In this document: piece after piece, positions 13,001-25,400 of the stretch | Numbering within the stretch: position 1 is the stretch's first letter | Layout of the letters: each line of letters starts with the position of its first letter | Program-made: the position numbers and the translations under genes | The notes under the pieces: generated by a model | Databases searched by the model: none | The model's input: only the letters and a program-made list of their open reading frames with translations | What the model was told of the DNA's origin: nothing | Origin: Opisthocomus hoazin | Taxonomy: Eukaryota; Chordata; Aves; Opisthocomiformes; Opisthocomidae | NCBI RefSeq assembly: GCF_030867145.1 | Contig: NC_134418.1 | Span: forward strand, 2,662,802 to 2,726,801 | DNA: 64,000 bases | Direction of reading: 5' to 3'

Positions 13001-15381
13001 CAAGAGAGGAAGAATAACTCTGCAGATCTCCTTGTTGTATTTGCTTCTGTTCAGCTTCCCGGAGTAGGCAGAAAATTATCATGGCTGATGAAACTCTAGG
13101 GTAATAAGATGTGCTTCTGCACTCCTATCCTCCAGCCCAGGAGGGAGACGAACTCCAAGAGGATATATTATAATTGTGATTGGAAGCAAAGAACATCCTC
13201 AAATGCTTCCCTGGAGGAAAGTCATAATAGCACCTAATCTCAAAAGCTGTAAGAGAAGATGTGGGAGAATACAAGCCTTTAAAAGAATGCTTTTCCTCAC
13301 TATTGGAGTGGTTATTGGAAACACTAATTGGAGAGTGCAGAGTAAGATCTAGGATGCTATAATGTTTAAAAAAAACCAAACACAGAACTTCCTGCTTAAT
13401 GAAATGGAAGGTTCCCATCTAACAAACTGGAAATCAGTCTCTGAAGTAGTAATAAAATGAGTCATCCTCCAGGAGGGGTCATCCTCCATGGCAGAAGTAT
13501 TTGGCCCAACGGACAGATGGGAAGCCAGTGAAGGAATGATTAGCCGCACATTGGCTTCGCAGGAAGTATGAAGTGCCAAAGGGAACAATCATTGTGTTTG
13601 ATGCTGTCAGCTACCTAAGTGTGAATGGAAGCAGATATGACATTCATTAATCACTTGATTCAGGATGGAGAAGTCTGGACAGTAAGGATTTAATAAAAGC
13701 AGGGTTTGGCAGGATTTCTCCTACAAGCTGATCCAATACGTTAAGAAGTGGCATTGCATCCAGGGGGTAGCTGTTAAAATGTTTATTATTACACCATTTT
13801 TAAGAGTGATTTGAGGGGAATGAAACAACGTTATTTTATTTATTTATTGTATGTGGAAAGTGTTTGCTTCCTTTGAAAATGCTCACATTCCTCATCAAAG
13901 ACTGAACTCAAGGAAGTTTTTGCCAAAACCTCACAAAACACTGGGTTCAGCGAAAGGTTGATTTTTTTTATCCTTGAAAGAACAGAAGATTTTCTATGTT
14001 GATTTTATCTGTTTTCAGGAAAGAAGAAAACATTTGCCAGCCACATTCACCTTGAAGGCTGGTAAGGTCAAAGTCTTGGATTATCTTAGAAAACTTGGAA
14101 GGGATCTCCAAAGTTTCAGTTCAAACTTGCCTCTGGGCTGTACTTACATCCTATACGATAATGAATCAATGGATGATACTAACATCAAGTCTCTGCAGAG
14201 TCATGAAGAAAAGCTTTGAAATCCATGCCAATATCTGGCTCTGAATTCTCCAAGTTGTGGAGACAGCTGCTAAAGGCAGATCCAAATTCTTCCTAATCCA
14301 AGACAAGATCTGAGCACTTTGAAATGTAACTGGTTTCAAAGCCTGGATCTGAATTCTGCTGGAAACAACTCCCTCATATCCAGCAATGCCTCCAAAAAGC
14401 ATCAGAGACACCAGCACATCCGATCAGGACAAATCCAACTTGTGCAGCAGAGTAGGGCTTTTTAGTTGTTCGTCATTGCTGGTTAGCAAAAAGGAGGACA
14501 AGATGCATGACTAGAGTAGCATACACAAGTACACAAGAAGGCTGTCTGCTCTGTGATGGTGTTCTTGGTTTGGTTTAGCATGTCCCTGCCACAGCCACTG
14601 GGACAGCCAAATTCTGTAGTGACTGGAGGCCAGATTGAGGCCATGCAGGGAACTGACCCTAGCAAGTCCTCAGGTGCAGAAAATGATCCCTCCCAAATGA
14701 AAATGGAGGTTGGTTCTCTGCTGTTTTGTACCATCCCAAGACTTTGTCAAAGAGTAGATTAATCTCTCCCAAGCACAGACTTGAGATGTGGCTGGAATGC
14801 TCCTCATCCCGATGCTGGAGAAATGTGGCCACAGGCAACGTACAAACAGGAGAACAACCAAGCTTCAAAACTCCATTGCACAGAGCTCTCTGTAACATTT
14901 TCACATGTCGGCATGACATGTTTCAACCCTCACGAGTTACAGTTGTCCGCTGTAAAGGACCCATTTGGGGCTGATGTCCTCTAGAGTCTTAGGGAACTTG
15001 GGGTCCAGCTTGAGAACCTGCTCATCCAGCCATCCATTGCAAGGACTGGAAAGGGAAGGGTGAATTTATTCTTGTACAATACATGTAAGAGATTATCACC
15101 AGGGAAAAACCTAAAGCTCCTGAGCACGGGCATTGATAAAGAAGCCCAGGAGAAATATTGCCTTCTCGGAGTCAGCACTTTCCTGGCAGACTGGAGACCC
15201 TCCCACATCTTTTTCCCACACTCCAGATAACGATATAGCCACCTTTTCAGCTTTGAATAAGAATACCCAAGGAAAACATCACCTCAGCTCATTCATCCTG
15301 GCTCTTTTCTAACCCAAGGAAAATGATCAGCTTGGATCCCGTGATGTGTTTCTCCATGGTCAGGCCCAAGACACTGATACC
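10031..15381. other. Unique non-coding sequence
   Basis: No recognisable gene or repeat body apart from the A-rich run near 11.17 kb. Short open frames on both strands (up to about 116 codons) are unsupported. The region is moderately AT-rich. Confidence 0.6.
11164..11180 (+). repeat. A-rich run
   Basis: A homopolymeric A tract follows a purine-rich stretch (GGAAAGACAGGAAAGGAAG). No retroposed sequence is recognised upstream. Confidence 0.8.
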
Positions 15382-16015
15382 TGTTAATGTAGCAGATGTA
15401 ATAGATGTAGTGGATGTAGATAAAGTTATCACTTTAAGTCTCCAGAATCATTGCACAACGGATGTAACTAAATAAAAAGCAAATTTTGGTTCTTTGAGAA
15501 TAATCGAGATGGCTGTAAGAGAAGAGACTCCCAAATAATCCCACTCTAGACAGTTCAGCCTTGGGAGAGCAGATGTGTGAACTGTAGAGATAAAGAAGCT
15601 GCAAGATGACTACAAGACCAGAACAAAACAACCTTGAAGAACACAGTATATGTGATCTCAGAACTGAGTTTGTGCAGAAGCAAAGGTCAACTAGCAGACA
15701 TCATGATGAAGAGTATGAGCCTTCATCTGAAGACCCCTGAACAACCACCCGGAGGTGCCAACAGACATGCATGAAGGACATTAACGTATGTGAATGAGTT
15801 CCCAGAAAAGCCATGAATATGATAAGCATTTCTTAGGAATATAATGAATATGTATACTAACATAGCATAAATACCTAGTAGTTGTGTCTTTATGGTACGC
15901 ACGTTTGGGTGGAGATGTCCCCTGTGCGTCCAGCTCTGCAATAAAGAATGCCTGCTTTCTAAAACTCCAAACTTCAGTTTTAGAGAGTGAATTATTTTGC
16001 CGCTTTCTGGTAACA
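15382..16015 (+). mobile_element. Solo LTR resembling an avian ERVL-class element
   Basis: The 3' part has a clear LTR plan. There is a TATA-like CATAAATACC at about 15866-15876, the motif TATGGTACGCACGTTTGG, and an AATAAA polyadenylation signal at 15940-15945. It closes with GCCGCTTTCTGGTAACA at 16015. This arrangement matches what I recall of bird ERVL LTRs. The first half contains CAACCACCCGGAGGTGCCAACAG and a long AT-rich U3-like stretch. The 5' edge is uncertain: a TG at 15382 or 15415 is possible, and I could not match a 5-bp target duplication. No gag or pol reading frame follows, and no clear primer-binding site was seen, so it is a solo or broken LTR with no coding capacity. Confidence 0.65.
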
Positions 16016-16919
16016 AGACGAAGGTGTCAGCAAACAGCAGCTAGTGCCTGGGCACCCGGAGCAGAAGAGTCCGGAGGACTGTCCCCTTGCACTAATAAAA
16101 CTTCTTGCCTGGATATTTGCTTGCCCAGCAAGGATGCTCCTGAACAGAGGGAAGGAATGGGATCGTAACTGGATCAGGGTTACACCAGGCTCCAGAACAG
16201 CCCTGGACACATCCAAAAGCAGCACCGTGGCCTCATCCCTGCGCAACCAACCTGATGTAGCTGTGTGCACCATCAGCTGAGCTCACTCATGGATTTACAT
16301 GCAGCATTTCTGCACGATGTCAACCCAACTACAGTCCCACAGGTGGATTGCTGTCTGCGGGGTGAAGCTGGCCAGTTCCTTCCCCCTGCTTTGCACATCG
16401 CTCCGTGTCCAGCTCCTCTCTCAGCAACAAGGACAGCTCTTTGCTGGCCACTGAGTGCATTTCTAGCAATTGCCTGGCCCCTGGATTAGATGAAAGGAGA
16501 GCAGTCGTGGGAGAGCTCTGGAGATTTGCACTTCCTTTGCCAGCATCCTGAACGACTGGTGCATTTGCAGACACAACACTCCATTATTCATGCCCGAAAG
16601 ATGGAAAATAGGGCACATTATGATATCAAAAACCGGTACCTAATATCACTCACTTTGCAGTCTGCAACTGAAAGCAGATATCTAGCCATATTAGGATGGA
16701 GAAGTTTCTTTTCCCAGGGAAATCTCTCCTTCCCCGCTGCCATGTGGGGCACAGCTTGCTGGCTGCGGCTGCTAACTCTGCAGGCAGAACATCTGCCCGT
16801 GTGCTCGGGGCAGCAAACTCCATCGCAATCCAAGACAATCTTGATACACAGTGTGGTGACTGAGACAGCAACCTGGTCTGCTGGGTTTTGGAAGGGGCGT
16901 GTTGGAATATATGTAAATC
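16016..16919. other. Sequence between the solo LTR and a CR1 copy
   Basis: Immediately after the LTR end lies GAAGGTGTCAGCAAACAGC, which has only a faint likeness to a leucine-tRNA primer-binding site. No retroviral core or polymerase motif follows. It may be plain flanking DNA or a small, badly decayed internal remnant. Confidence 0.4.
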
Positions 16920-17415
16920 GCAGAATCACAGAATCCCAGCATGGCAGGGGTTGGAAGGGACCTCTGTGGGTCACCCAGTCCAACCCCCTGACCAAGCAGG
17001 GTCACCCAGAGCAGGGGGCACAGCACCCCGTCCAGGCGGGTCTGGAATATCTCCAGAGAAGGAGACTCCACAGCCTCCCTGGGCAGCCTGGGCCAGGGCT
17101 CCGTCACCCTCAGAGGGAAGAAGTTCTTACTCATGTTCAGGTGGAACTTTCTCTGCTTCAGTTTGTGCCCATTGCCCCTTGTCCTGTCGCTGGGCACCAC
17201 TGGAAAGAGTCTGGCCCCGTCCTCCTGACCCCCACCCTGCAGATATTTAGAGGCATTTCGAAGGTCCCCTCTCAGCCTTCTCTTCTTCAGGCTGAACAAG
17301 CCCAGCTCCCTCAGCCTCTCCTCGTAGGGGAGATGCTCCAGTCCCCTCCTCATCCTCGTAGCCCTCTGCTGGACTCTCTCCAGTAGCTCCTCATCTTCCT
17401 TGAACTGGGGAGCCC
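16920..17415 (-). mobile_element. CR1 LINE, 5'-truncated, minus strand
   Basis: The copy starts at its 3' tail (two AGAATCAC-like units, one mutated) and runs to about 17415, where homology stops just after the APQFK-type motif. In minus translation (frame from 17353) it shows LEHLPYEERLRELGLFSLKKRRLRGDL, SKYLQGGGQEDGARLFPVVPSDRTRGNG and LPREAVESPSLEIFQTRLD. It shares the NASKYLQGGG and WVTLLGQGVGLGDPQ signatures with the copies at 19.0 and 45.1 kb, so the three belong to one subfamily that differs from the 9.3 kb copy. The frame continues beyond the repeat into flanking DNA by chance. Confidence 0.95.
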
Positions 17416-19020
17416 AAATGCATGCTGTAAACCAGCACCCATGGAGCTGTGGCTTTGCAAATTCCCATTCCTGTTGAAGCCACTATTTTTTCCCAGTCCT
17501 GTGTGGACGGGACACACAACAGCCTTCATCACTTTTGCAAGTGACCTGGTGTTTTGAGGCTGAGATGAGAAGAAGTGTCACACTTCAGAAACAACTTCTG
17601 CAGTGGGACTTGCCTGGCAGGACAGGGACGAACAGCGCTGAACATCACACAGAAGTGCTGCTGCTGTCTTATTATATGGACTCACCATCTTCTAGAAGTG
17701 GCATTCGTTTGTTATAGAAATTAGCTGCTATTATAGACTCAGAGGATGAGAATGATCCCATCAACCTTCAGATGTCTGCAATGCAGGCACCTATTCACCC
17801 CATTTGCTCTTCAGTGGAGCTAAGACATGGTTCATGTGAGCAGATGGGACAAGAAAAGCTGCACCCTGAAAACACCTATTTCTGCTCTCTGACTGTGAGG
17901 AAAATCTGAATGACTATCTCCAGTGATCAATCTGCCACCTATTTCAAGTTCCAGCTTTGTCTTCCGTGTTTCCCAGGGGAGACACACCACCAGACATAAA
18001 CCTGGGACAAGTCAGGGCAAGACCGTAGTACCTCAGGACGGAAGAGTCCTGGCAATGAGACACCTTCTGCTCATCGTCTGCAGAGACTGCCAGTATCTAT
18101 CTGCTTCGCAAACATCTATGTGTGCTGACAGCAATGATGTGTGAAAGGAAGGTCTCTGATGAATCCTGGGAAGCAAAAGCGTTCAAAAACAACAGGAGAG
18201 TTGTACAGGGTGTGTGTTTGTCTTCCTGCAAAAGCACTTTTTTGTCCAGTGGCTTCTTACACTCAAAAAATTCTTAAGCCCCTGGCACCTGTCCTAAACA
18301 CTACTGGCTTTCTTAGAACTGGGGAAACTGAGGCAAGCTGTGGTAGCAAGAGTGACAGTCCCAAGCATGTTAAGCACTGGGTGGCCAAGCAGAGGGCAGA
18401 ACCTCTATGTCTGAATGCTTAGGCCAGCGCTTTGAGCATTAGAAAATGTGCCTTCCTGGATGGGATATTGCTCCCCCTCCGACTTGGGAGGGAGAATATT
18501 GGCTGCAGGTGACCTGCCCGCAGCAGTTGTAAAAGGAAAGAGAAAAGGAGGAAGATTAAAGGACAGAACCAAGAGCTGGTCCCTTGTGACATCTTTTACG
18601 CAACCATTTCCCTTTACAAGGTCCCAAACATCCATTAAGGAAGCTTTTAGGACCAGCACTTTTTTGTCTTACAAATGAAACCAGATGCCAAAACCCCAGA
18701 AGTGGCAGCAGCAGTAAAACAAGCTAAACCGGCAGATTCACCTCCTGAACCTGGCAGCAGCACGAGGCCACCTTAGCAAAGTCATCACAGAACCATCCAT
18801 CATCTCATAAAATTGCTGCTGTTCTAATTAAAGAGAGACTGTAAAGATTTGGATTTTTTTAATCAAATATTGGAAAGGAAAGGCACTCACTGTCCAAGTG
18901 ATTTAGGTATTCGTTGCTATTCATAAGTAGGAGTTTCACTCGATAAGCACGTATGATGGATGATGGAGGGTTGTTTCTGCTCAGGAGCAAAGAGGCCTGA
19001 CCTTACGTGGGGTAAAGTGG
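17416..19020. other. Unique spacer between inverted CR1 copies
   Basis: About 1.6 kb without recognised genes or repeats. It would be the loop if the flanking inverted CR1 copies paired. Confidence 0.6.
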
Positions 19021-19627
19021 GTGCATTGCTGGGGTGCATGAGGAGGAGTGTGGCCAGCAGGTCGAGGGAGGTTCTCCTCCCCCTCTACTCTGCCCTAGTG
19101 AGGCCTCATCTGGAGTCCTGTGTCCAGTTCTGGGCTCCCCAGTTCAAGAACGATGAAGAGCTACTGGAGAGAGTCCAGTGGAGGGCTACGAGGATGAGGA
19201 GGGGACTGGAGCATCTCTCCTACAAGGAAAGGCTGAGGGAGCTGGGCTTGTTCAGCTTGGAGAAGAGAAGGCTGAGAGGGGACCTTAGAAATGCCTCTAA
19301 ATATCTGCAGGGTGGGGGTCAGGAGGACGGGGCCAGACTCTTTCCAGTGGTGCCCAGCGACAGGACAAGGGGCAACGGGCACAAACTGAAGCAGAGGAAG
19401 CTCCAGCTGAAGATGAGGAAGAACTTCTTCCCTCTGAGGGTGACAGAGCCCTGGCCCAGGCTGCCCAGGGAGGCAGTGGAGTCTCCTTCTCTGGAGATAT
19501 TCCAGCCCCGCCTGGCCGCGGTGCTGTGCAGCCTGCTCTGGGTGACCCTGCTTGGGCAGGGGGTTGGACTGGGTGACCCACAGAGGTCCTTTCCAACCCC
19601 GACCATTCTGTGATTCTGTGATTCCGT
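19021..19627 (+). mobile_element. CR1 LINE, 5'-truncated, plus strand
   Basis: Homology starts near the [30 protein letters not shown] segment and continues open to about 19613, through LERVQWRATRMRRGLEHLSY, the DGARLFPVVPSDRTRGNGHKL block and the LPREAVESPSLEIFQ segment. It ends in an ATTCTGTGATTCTGTGATTCCGT tail. It has no internal stop over about 190 codons and is very close in sequence to the opposite-strand copy at 16920-17415. The roughly 60 bases of open frame before 19021 are not CR1. Only the C-terminal end of the LINE protein is present, so the copy is inactive. Confidence 0.95.
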
Positions 19628-20006
19628 GGACCAGAGCATGGAAAGGGTTTTATTTTTGCTAGCCTTTTAGTTCAACAAATGCTTGTGGGAGGGGATGGTC
19701 ACTCCTCACACTGCTGTGATGAGAAACAGACCCTAAATATGTCTTTTCGTGTGAAAAAGGCGTTCAGGGGTGTATTTATTTGCTACCTTTTCCTCTGAAC
19801 ATCTCCATCTTCTCAATCCCCGTTCCTGCTGTGGCAGCTCTGGGAGTGCATTTCTCAAAACCAGAAACCTGAGTGAGGACTCAGGCAATCCCACTGCAAA
19901 GCTGGGCTCGTTGGCGTTCGGGGTGAGCACTCATCTCCTTTCCAACGCCTTCCGTCTCCTGACAGAGCAGCTATTTAGGTTCTGGTTTATGGAGGAAATC
20001 ATAGAA

Positions 20007-20032
20007 CTCTGTGATTCTGTGATTCTGTAATT
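20007..20032 (+). repeat. Isolated CR1-type octamer tail
   Basis: CTCTGTGATTCTGTGATTCTGTAATT appears with no recognisable CR1 body upstream. It is either a CR1 insertion truncated to little more than its tail or a small tandem repeat of the same unit. The neighbouring sequence on both sides is unique. Confidence 0.5.
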
Positions 20033-21606
20033 AGGAATGAGGAATGTGGGTGATTTTTTTCTTTTTACTGAGCAGGTTTTCACCAGGAAATAACGACCGT
20101 GGGAAAAGCGTTCACGTATCATCATTAAAACTGAAAACTTCCTTCACTCTTCAGCAGCAACCTTTGTCGGCTTTCAACACATCTTCTGAGGGGTGGAGGG
20201 GGTCTGGTACTTCCAAAGATGTCAAGAAAAGACAGTTCTTTGCCCTTTTTTTTCCACTTTCTCATCACATCCTTCCCTGCCTGCCCCGCATCTGCCCAGA
20301 GCTGCCTGCACCCTGCTGCGTTCTCCATCCTGGCTCGTGTTTTCCTGCCCTGCTGACATTTTTGGCTGCCGTTTAGGAGTTTTGGTAACCCCTTTCCAGT
20401 GAATTTTTCTATATGGCAAATGTCCAAAGCTGGCTCATTTGGGGAGAAGTCGGCAGAGCATTTCCATTTTGCTGCTAGGGACTAAAAGTTACCGAGCGCT
20501 GGTGTCCTTGAAGCAGTGTGCCCTCCTCTGATTTAATATAGAGCCTTTGTGTGAAATTAAGGACAAATACCTTCCCTTACAGAACCACTCCCTGTGACAG
20601 CCTCACTAATTAGTTGTTATTAACAGAGATAACAGAGCTATCAGATATAATAGGCAGCAGATTATGGCAATTACGGTGAATTCGCTGGGTATGGGAAGCT
20701 GGAGGTTTGGCTCCGGGGACGAACGGGCAGATGTTGTCGGGCAGCACACGCAGGGCAGAGCTGCTGGGTGGAAGGGGACTCCTCAAGGCATGAAATCACG
20801 GCTGGGAAGATGCAAACCCAGTGGAACTGGGGGGCGAGGGATGGTAGATATCATAAATGTATGGAGAAATTGGAAAGGACAGATTTGGAAAAGCCTTTCC
20901 TTTGTTTCTTTTCTTTTTCTTTTGCGCTTTTGCTCTATCTCTCACTTTGTCTTTGCTCCTCTCTCTACTCCCCTTTTCCAAGAGAAAACAGTGGGAAAAA
21001 GAAAGATGAGACAATTACAGAAAACACCAACATGTTACTGCTTCTCACCGTCCCTGGCCAACTGTCTCTGATGTGCGTGAGCTGTTTTTATTCCCTCCCC
21101 GGGGTGGTCTCAGAGAACAAGACCAGCTTTTTTGCAAGGTGCCAAGGGCCAATCAAAGGCTGAATCTTCTATGAAAAGTAGTGAAAAGGGGTCTGAGGTC
21201 CAAGGACCACCTGGCTGGATGTGTGGTGGTGTAAAGGGAACTTCAGAGCTCCCCACAACTCAGCTCATCAATGGTTTTTGCAAGTCCACCTGCCTGGACC
21301 TGCCCAATTAACCAGAAATGTGGAAACACTTCTGATGACCACCCCCTCCTCCCTACCCGCTGCACTCGCAGCCCTTCCAGAAGCAGAGGCATTTCCCTCT
21401 GTGTGTGCTTTTCCTTTTTCCCTGCTGAATTTTTCCTCATTAAATCAGCCGTTGGGAGCAAAACCAAATCCAACACTCTGACACAGCAGCCCATCACTCC
21501 TCGGGAACGCATTTACCAGAGGCAACCCTGGCTGCTCTGTTTTCCCCATTATCATCGAAGCTGATGAAGACATCCTCCTCCGATTTTCTAACACGCAGCT
21601 CCCCAT

Positions 21607-21624
21607 CCCCCCCCCCCCCCCCCC
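21607..21624 (+). repeat. 18-C homopolymer
   Basis: Eighteen consecutive C lie in otherwise unique sequence. The length is probably variable or subject to sequencing error. Confidence 0.9.
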
Positions 21625-22167
21625 TCCGCTTCACTCACCCCTCAAGCAAACAGCATGGCTGGAAAGACAATCCACAACGCGAAGGCCCTGGAACTGCGGT
21701 TGCAGTGATAGCCCCCGAGGGACTTCTCTTCTGGTCCTCAAAGCTTGACCCCTGTGCCCTGTGCAGCACCCTGGGGAAGGCACCCCGCACAAGAGACGGA
21801 GGGGATGCAGATGTGAATCACCCCACGCTTCCACTTTGCACTTGATTTCTTAATCAAATTCCATGACTGCCTAGAGACTACCACTGAGATCAAAGCCTTG
21901 TTAGGCACACCACTGAAAAAATAGGTGGAGTCTACTCCAAAGAACTGCTAATCCGAGATGGGAAAAGGGCAGGGGAAGGTGGGCTGCAGAGGCAAAATGT
22001 CTTGCCCTGGGTCCAAAGACTGCGGTACAGCCAGGACTACATCTCCCATCCCTTCTTCTGAATCATCTCCCATGGTTCCTCCTAAGGCATGGGTAAATTT
22101 TACTGGCAAACATAGGAGAAGTCAGAAAGAGCTACACAAGCTATAGCATGGAGAAACCGTATCTACA

Positions 22168-22459
22168 CCAGACTCTTATCAGTGGTGCCCAGTGACAGGA
22201 CAAGGGGCAATGGGCACAAAGTGAAGCAGAGGAAGTTCTAGCTGAACACGAGGAAGAACTTCTTCACCCTGAGGATGACGGAGCCTTGGCACAGGCCGCC
22301 CAGAGGGTTTGTGGAGTCTCTTCCTCTGGAGTTCTTCAAACCTCACCTAGACAAGGTCCTGTGCAGCCTGCTGTAGGTGACCCTGCTTTGGCAGTGGGGT
22401 TGGACTAGATGATCTCCAGAGGTCCCCTCCAGCCTCTACCATCCTGTGATTCTGTGATT
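22168..22459 (+). mobile_element. CR1 LINE 3' fragment, plus strand
   Basis: This short copy begins in the CCAGACTCTT...GTGGTGCCCAGTGACAGGAC segment and ends in ATCCTGTGATTCTGTGATTG. It carries several differences (for example TAG in place of a sense codon after GGAAGTTC, and GGATGACGGAGCC), so it is more diverged than the 16.9, 19.0 and 45.1 kb copies. It has the GGTTGGACTAGATGATCTCCAGAGGTCCC form of the 3' UTR, which suggests a different subfamily. Confidence 0.93.
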
Positions 22460-25400
22460 GTTCCGTATCTGCTGCGTGCCTCTGATGACATGTTGCTGGA
22501 TGGCTTGCAGAACTTGGGCTTGAAGTGGTTGCTGCATTGTAAAGTGTGGACTGCTGCGGCTGGAGCTGCGAGAGTGGATGTGTCAGACTGTGCTACGAAG
22601 AGTGCATCAGCTACTCGCACAGTCGCCGTGCAGGGTGATGGAGCTATGCTGAACAGGCAACCTCCCCACACCTGAAGTCGGCTGGAAAACAGAGCTTAAG
22701 GAAGTGCAGACCTCCCAAAGACTATTTTGTACAGCATTCTGTGTTTTAACAGGACTCTGCTAAGGTTTTACATCTTCCCCATAAATTTACAGTGTGTTTT
22801 CTGCTCCTCTCTCTCCCACTTAAATGCTACCTTCTCAGCAGAACCCAGCTGAGACCTCCAGAGGGAAACAGCTCAACTAACACTTGCCCACTTGCCATGG
22901 GTTGTCTAACTCTGGCTCTGAGGAAAAAAAATAATCTTGCTAGTATATCTGGAATGGTCCAGAGCTGATATCCATGAGGGATTTTGGTTCAAAGTTGTAA
23001 GAATAAAAGAGGTGCAAATACTGATAAATTATTCCCTTCATTTTTTTTTATCTCTCACCAAGCGGAAAAAAAAAATGGCATAGACTCAATGTCTATAATG
23101 TTCTGTTTTCATCTGTAAGATGAAAATTTTCAATCTTAGATGCCAAAAGCAGGAAAATTAGATCTGTGTTTAGACAGTTAAATGAGAGGCTCCATTTTTA
23201 AAGGCCCCAATACCCTGTGTTCCTACTTGTTAGCAGAAGAGACTGAAAACTTACTTTACTTTTGAAAGAGTATTTTCCAACTCCACAAAGAAAACTTTTT
23301 TATTTGCAAGGCATTTCCACAGAAAATGTCCATCAGGGAACAAGAAACAGAAGTGCACTGGAAAACAACATACGTGTGTTTTTCCTTTTGGAGTTCTGCT
23401 CCTGGCAATAGGCAGCTCAGATGGATTCAGTAGCAACGGAGCTACAGTGATCAGAGGTCTCCTGCTCAGCTGTTCTTCCATTCCTCTGCAGCGAAGGGCT
23501 GAACCTAAAATACTGCCAGTGAAAATGAGGAAATTATGGGAGTCTCAATGAATGTCTATGCTTGCTCTCAAGCCTATTTCTCCACGTTGCTTTACAGTAT
23601 AAGATCCTGGGTCTGGGCAGCTGTCTTTACTCCCAGTCTTAACCCACCCTCTGACTGTAATCCAACCCTACACATACTGGCCCAACTCCATTTATCCATC
23701 CAAAAAAGGCGGTACTCTGTCCAAGACCGGACACCACAGGGCAACTGCAATGTCTGTGAGAGGATAAGGTTCTGTCCTATACTGGGCCAGCCAGAACATG
23801 GTGTCCCAAGGAGAAGCTTTCACAACACATGCTCCCAAATCCCAGCAAAAGGATATGAAAATCATAGCTTCAAGTTGCTTTCAAATTCATTCTTCCCTGC
23901 ATACAACCTATCTTCTGATGACATCTAGTTCTCCTGCTGAGCTCAGTACATCCCTAGATGCCCCATGTGTTGAAAGTAGAAATTCATTATTCTATAACCT
24001 TTATATAATGGTGATCTCTTTAGTTCTCAGCACATACAGGGAGCTCCCTAAGCAGGTGGGAATGTCAGTGGAGTGTGAGCTTCAGGATTTGACCTTGACT
24101 GGACCAAATCATGAGAGATGTTTAATTAGGTCTGGTGTTAAGAACTTCCCATCATTTCTCCCCAAATGCCCAGGCCCAAGATTGACACTGATGGAAGATC
24201 AGATGCTCTTAGGTAACTTAATGTATGGCGGAATGGCTCTCAGTGTCAGAAAGCAAAAGAAAATACAACCCAAAATTCTGAGGGAAAATGGAGACTTGTC
24301 ATGTATCACTGAAAAACAGCCTGGTGTTGGAATGAAGAATAACACTGTCTGGAGAAGAGCTGTCATCTAGAGACGGGTGAACTTTGCCCTCTTGTCCTTC
24401 TGAGAAAGCTCTGAGACATGCTTGCAAAGCCATGTGGGAAGTATTTCCAGTGTCAGCCCTCCATGCCAGGGGATAAACAGAGGCCTTTAGTCCCCAAGGG
24501 CTGTCCATCAGCTTTGAGGCCATTCCACCAACCCTATGATCTACTAAAAGTAAAATAAATTTGGAAAGCAAATGCACAGAGTTTCCAAGAAGGCCCTCAA
24601 CCACAAAGAAGAAGATTCTTTGCCCCAGGGTGTATTTTATGCTGTGTTTGTGCTCACACCGACTGCGAGAGGACGGCCTCAATGTGCACGACACTGCACA
24701 AACACTTCACAAGAGAATTTCCTTTCTCAGAAAAGCTGGGCAGCTGGACCAAGGGTATCAAACCCACTTCACAGGGTGAAGGTTAGTCAGGCAGCTGCTG
24801 CTTCTGGAAATGCAAACAAACTGGTGCTGGTATATAGCTGTTTTCATAGCATTGCGGTTGGTCTCTAGTATCTGATATCTTTAATAACTTCATGGGATGA
24901 ACCACAGGTCATTTGGCATGTTGAACATTCAAGGGACTAAGGTGGCATTCAGGACACCTCAATGAAGTTGTTTGCCTTCCGAGATCCTCTTGCATTACAC
25001 AAGTCAATGTGTAATGCTCAGTTATAAAACATGGTCACCTTGATTATGCAGCAGGACACAGGCTGCTCTCCTTGCTGTTAGAAAAAAATTCTGAAATGAA
25101 CACAATATCAGCATGTTATTAAGAAAAGGAGGAGGGATGGAAAGCATTCCAGCAATAAAAATGTCAATCTCTCGTTTATTTAAAAAATACTAAAACAATG
25201 AGCTAAAAACGGGAAATCTAGAAAACTCTTTTGATAAATGTCAGTACTTTTAAATTAGGACAAAGGAATTAGAAAAATGGAGGCTTATGTTTAATTCACT
25301 TGAAAGCAAATTAAAGGGTTCGGCTTATGGATGAAAGAGAAAATTAGGTTATTTTTTTCCCTGAGAGTTACCAAGGCTACTGCAGCCCAGAGAAAGCCAC

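Larger units (their letters stand above)
19628..22167. other. Unique non-coding sequence
   Basis: Apart from the isolated CR1-type tail (20007) and the C run (21607), nothing is recognised. An AT-rich block at about 20530-20690 contains several TAAT/ATTA cores (CTAATTAG, TTATTAAC), as expected of homeodomain binding sequence, but this is weak evidence. Confidence 0.55.

Noticed and set aside
16022-16045. Possible retroviral primer-binding site after the LTR (GGTGTCAGCAAACAGC)
   Set aside because: Only six or seven bases agree with a leucine-tRNA site, the spacing from the LTR end is wrong, and no viral gene remnant follows.
16490-17386. 298-codon plus-strand open frame
   Set aside because: More than half of it is antisense CR1 (16920-17415) and the rest is unrelated flank joined by chance.
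23798-24370. 190-codon plus-strand open frame
   Set aside because: No recognisable family, no Kozak or splice support, and another frame is open over part of it. It is within the range of chance for this composition.
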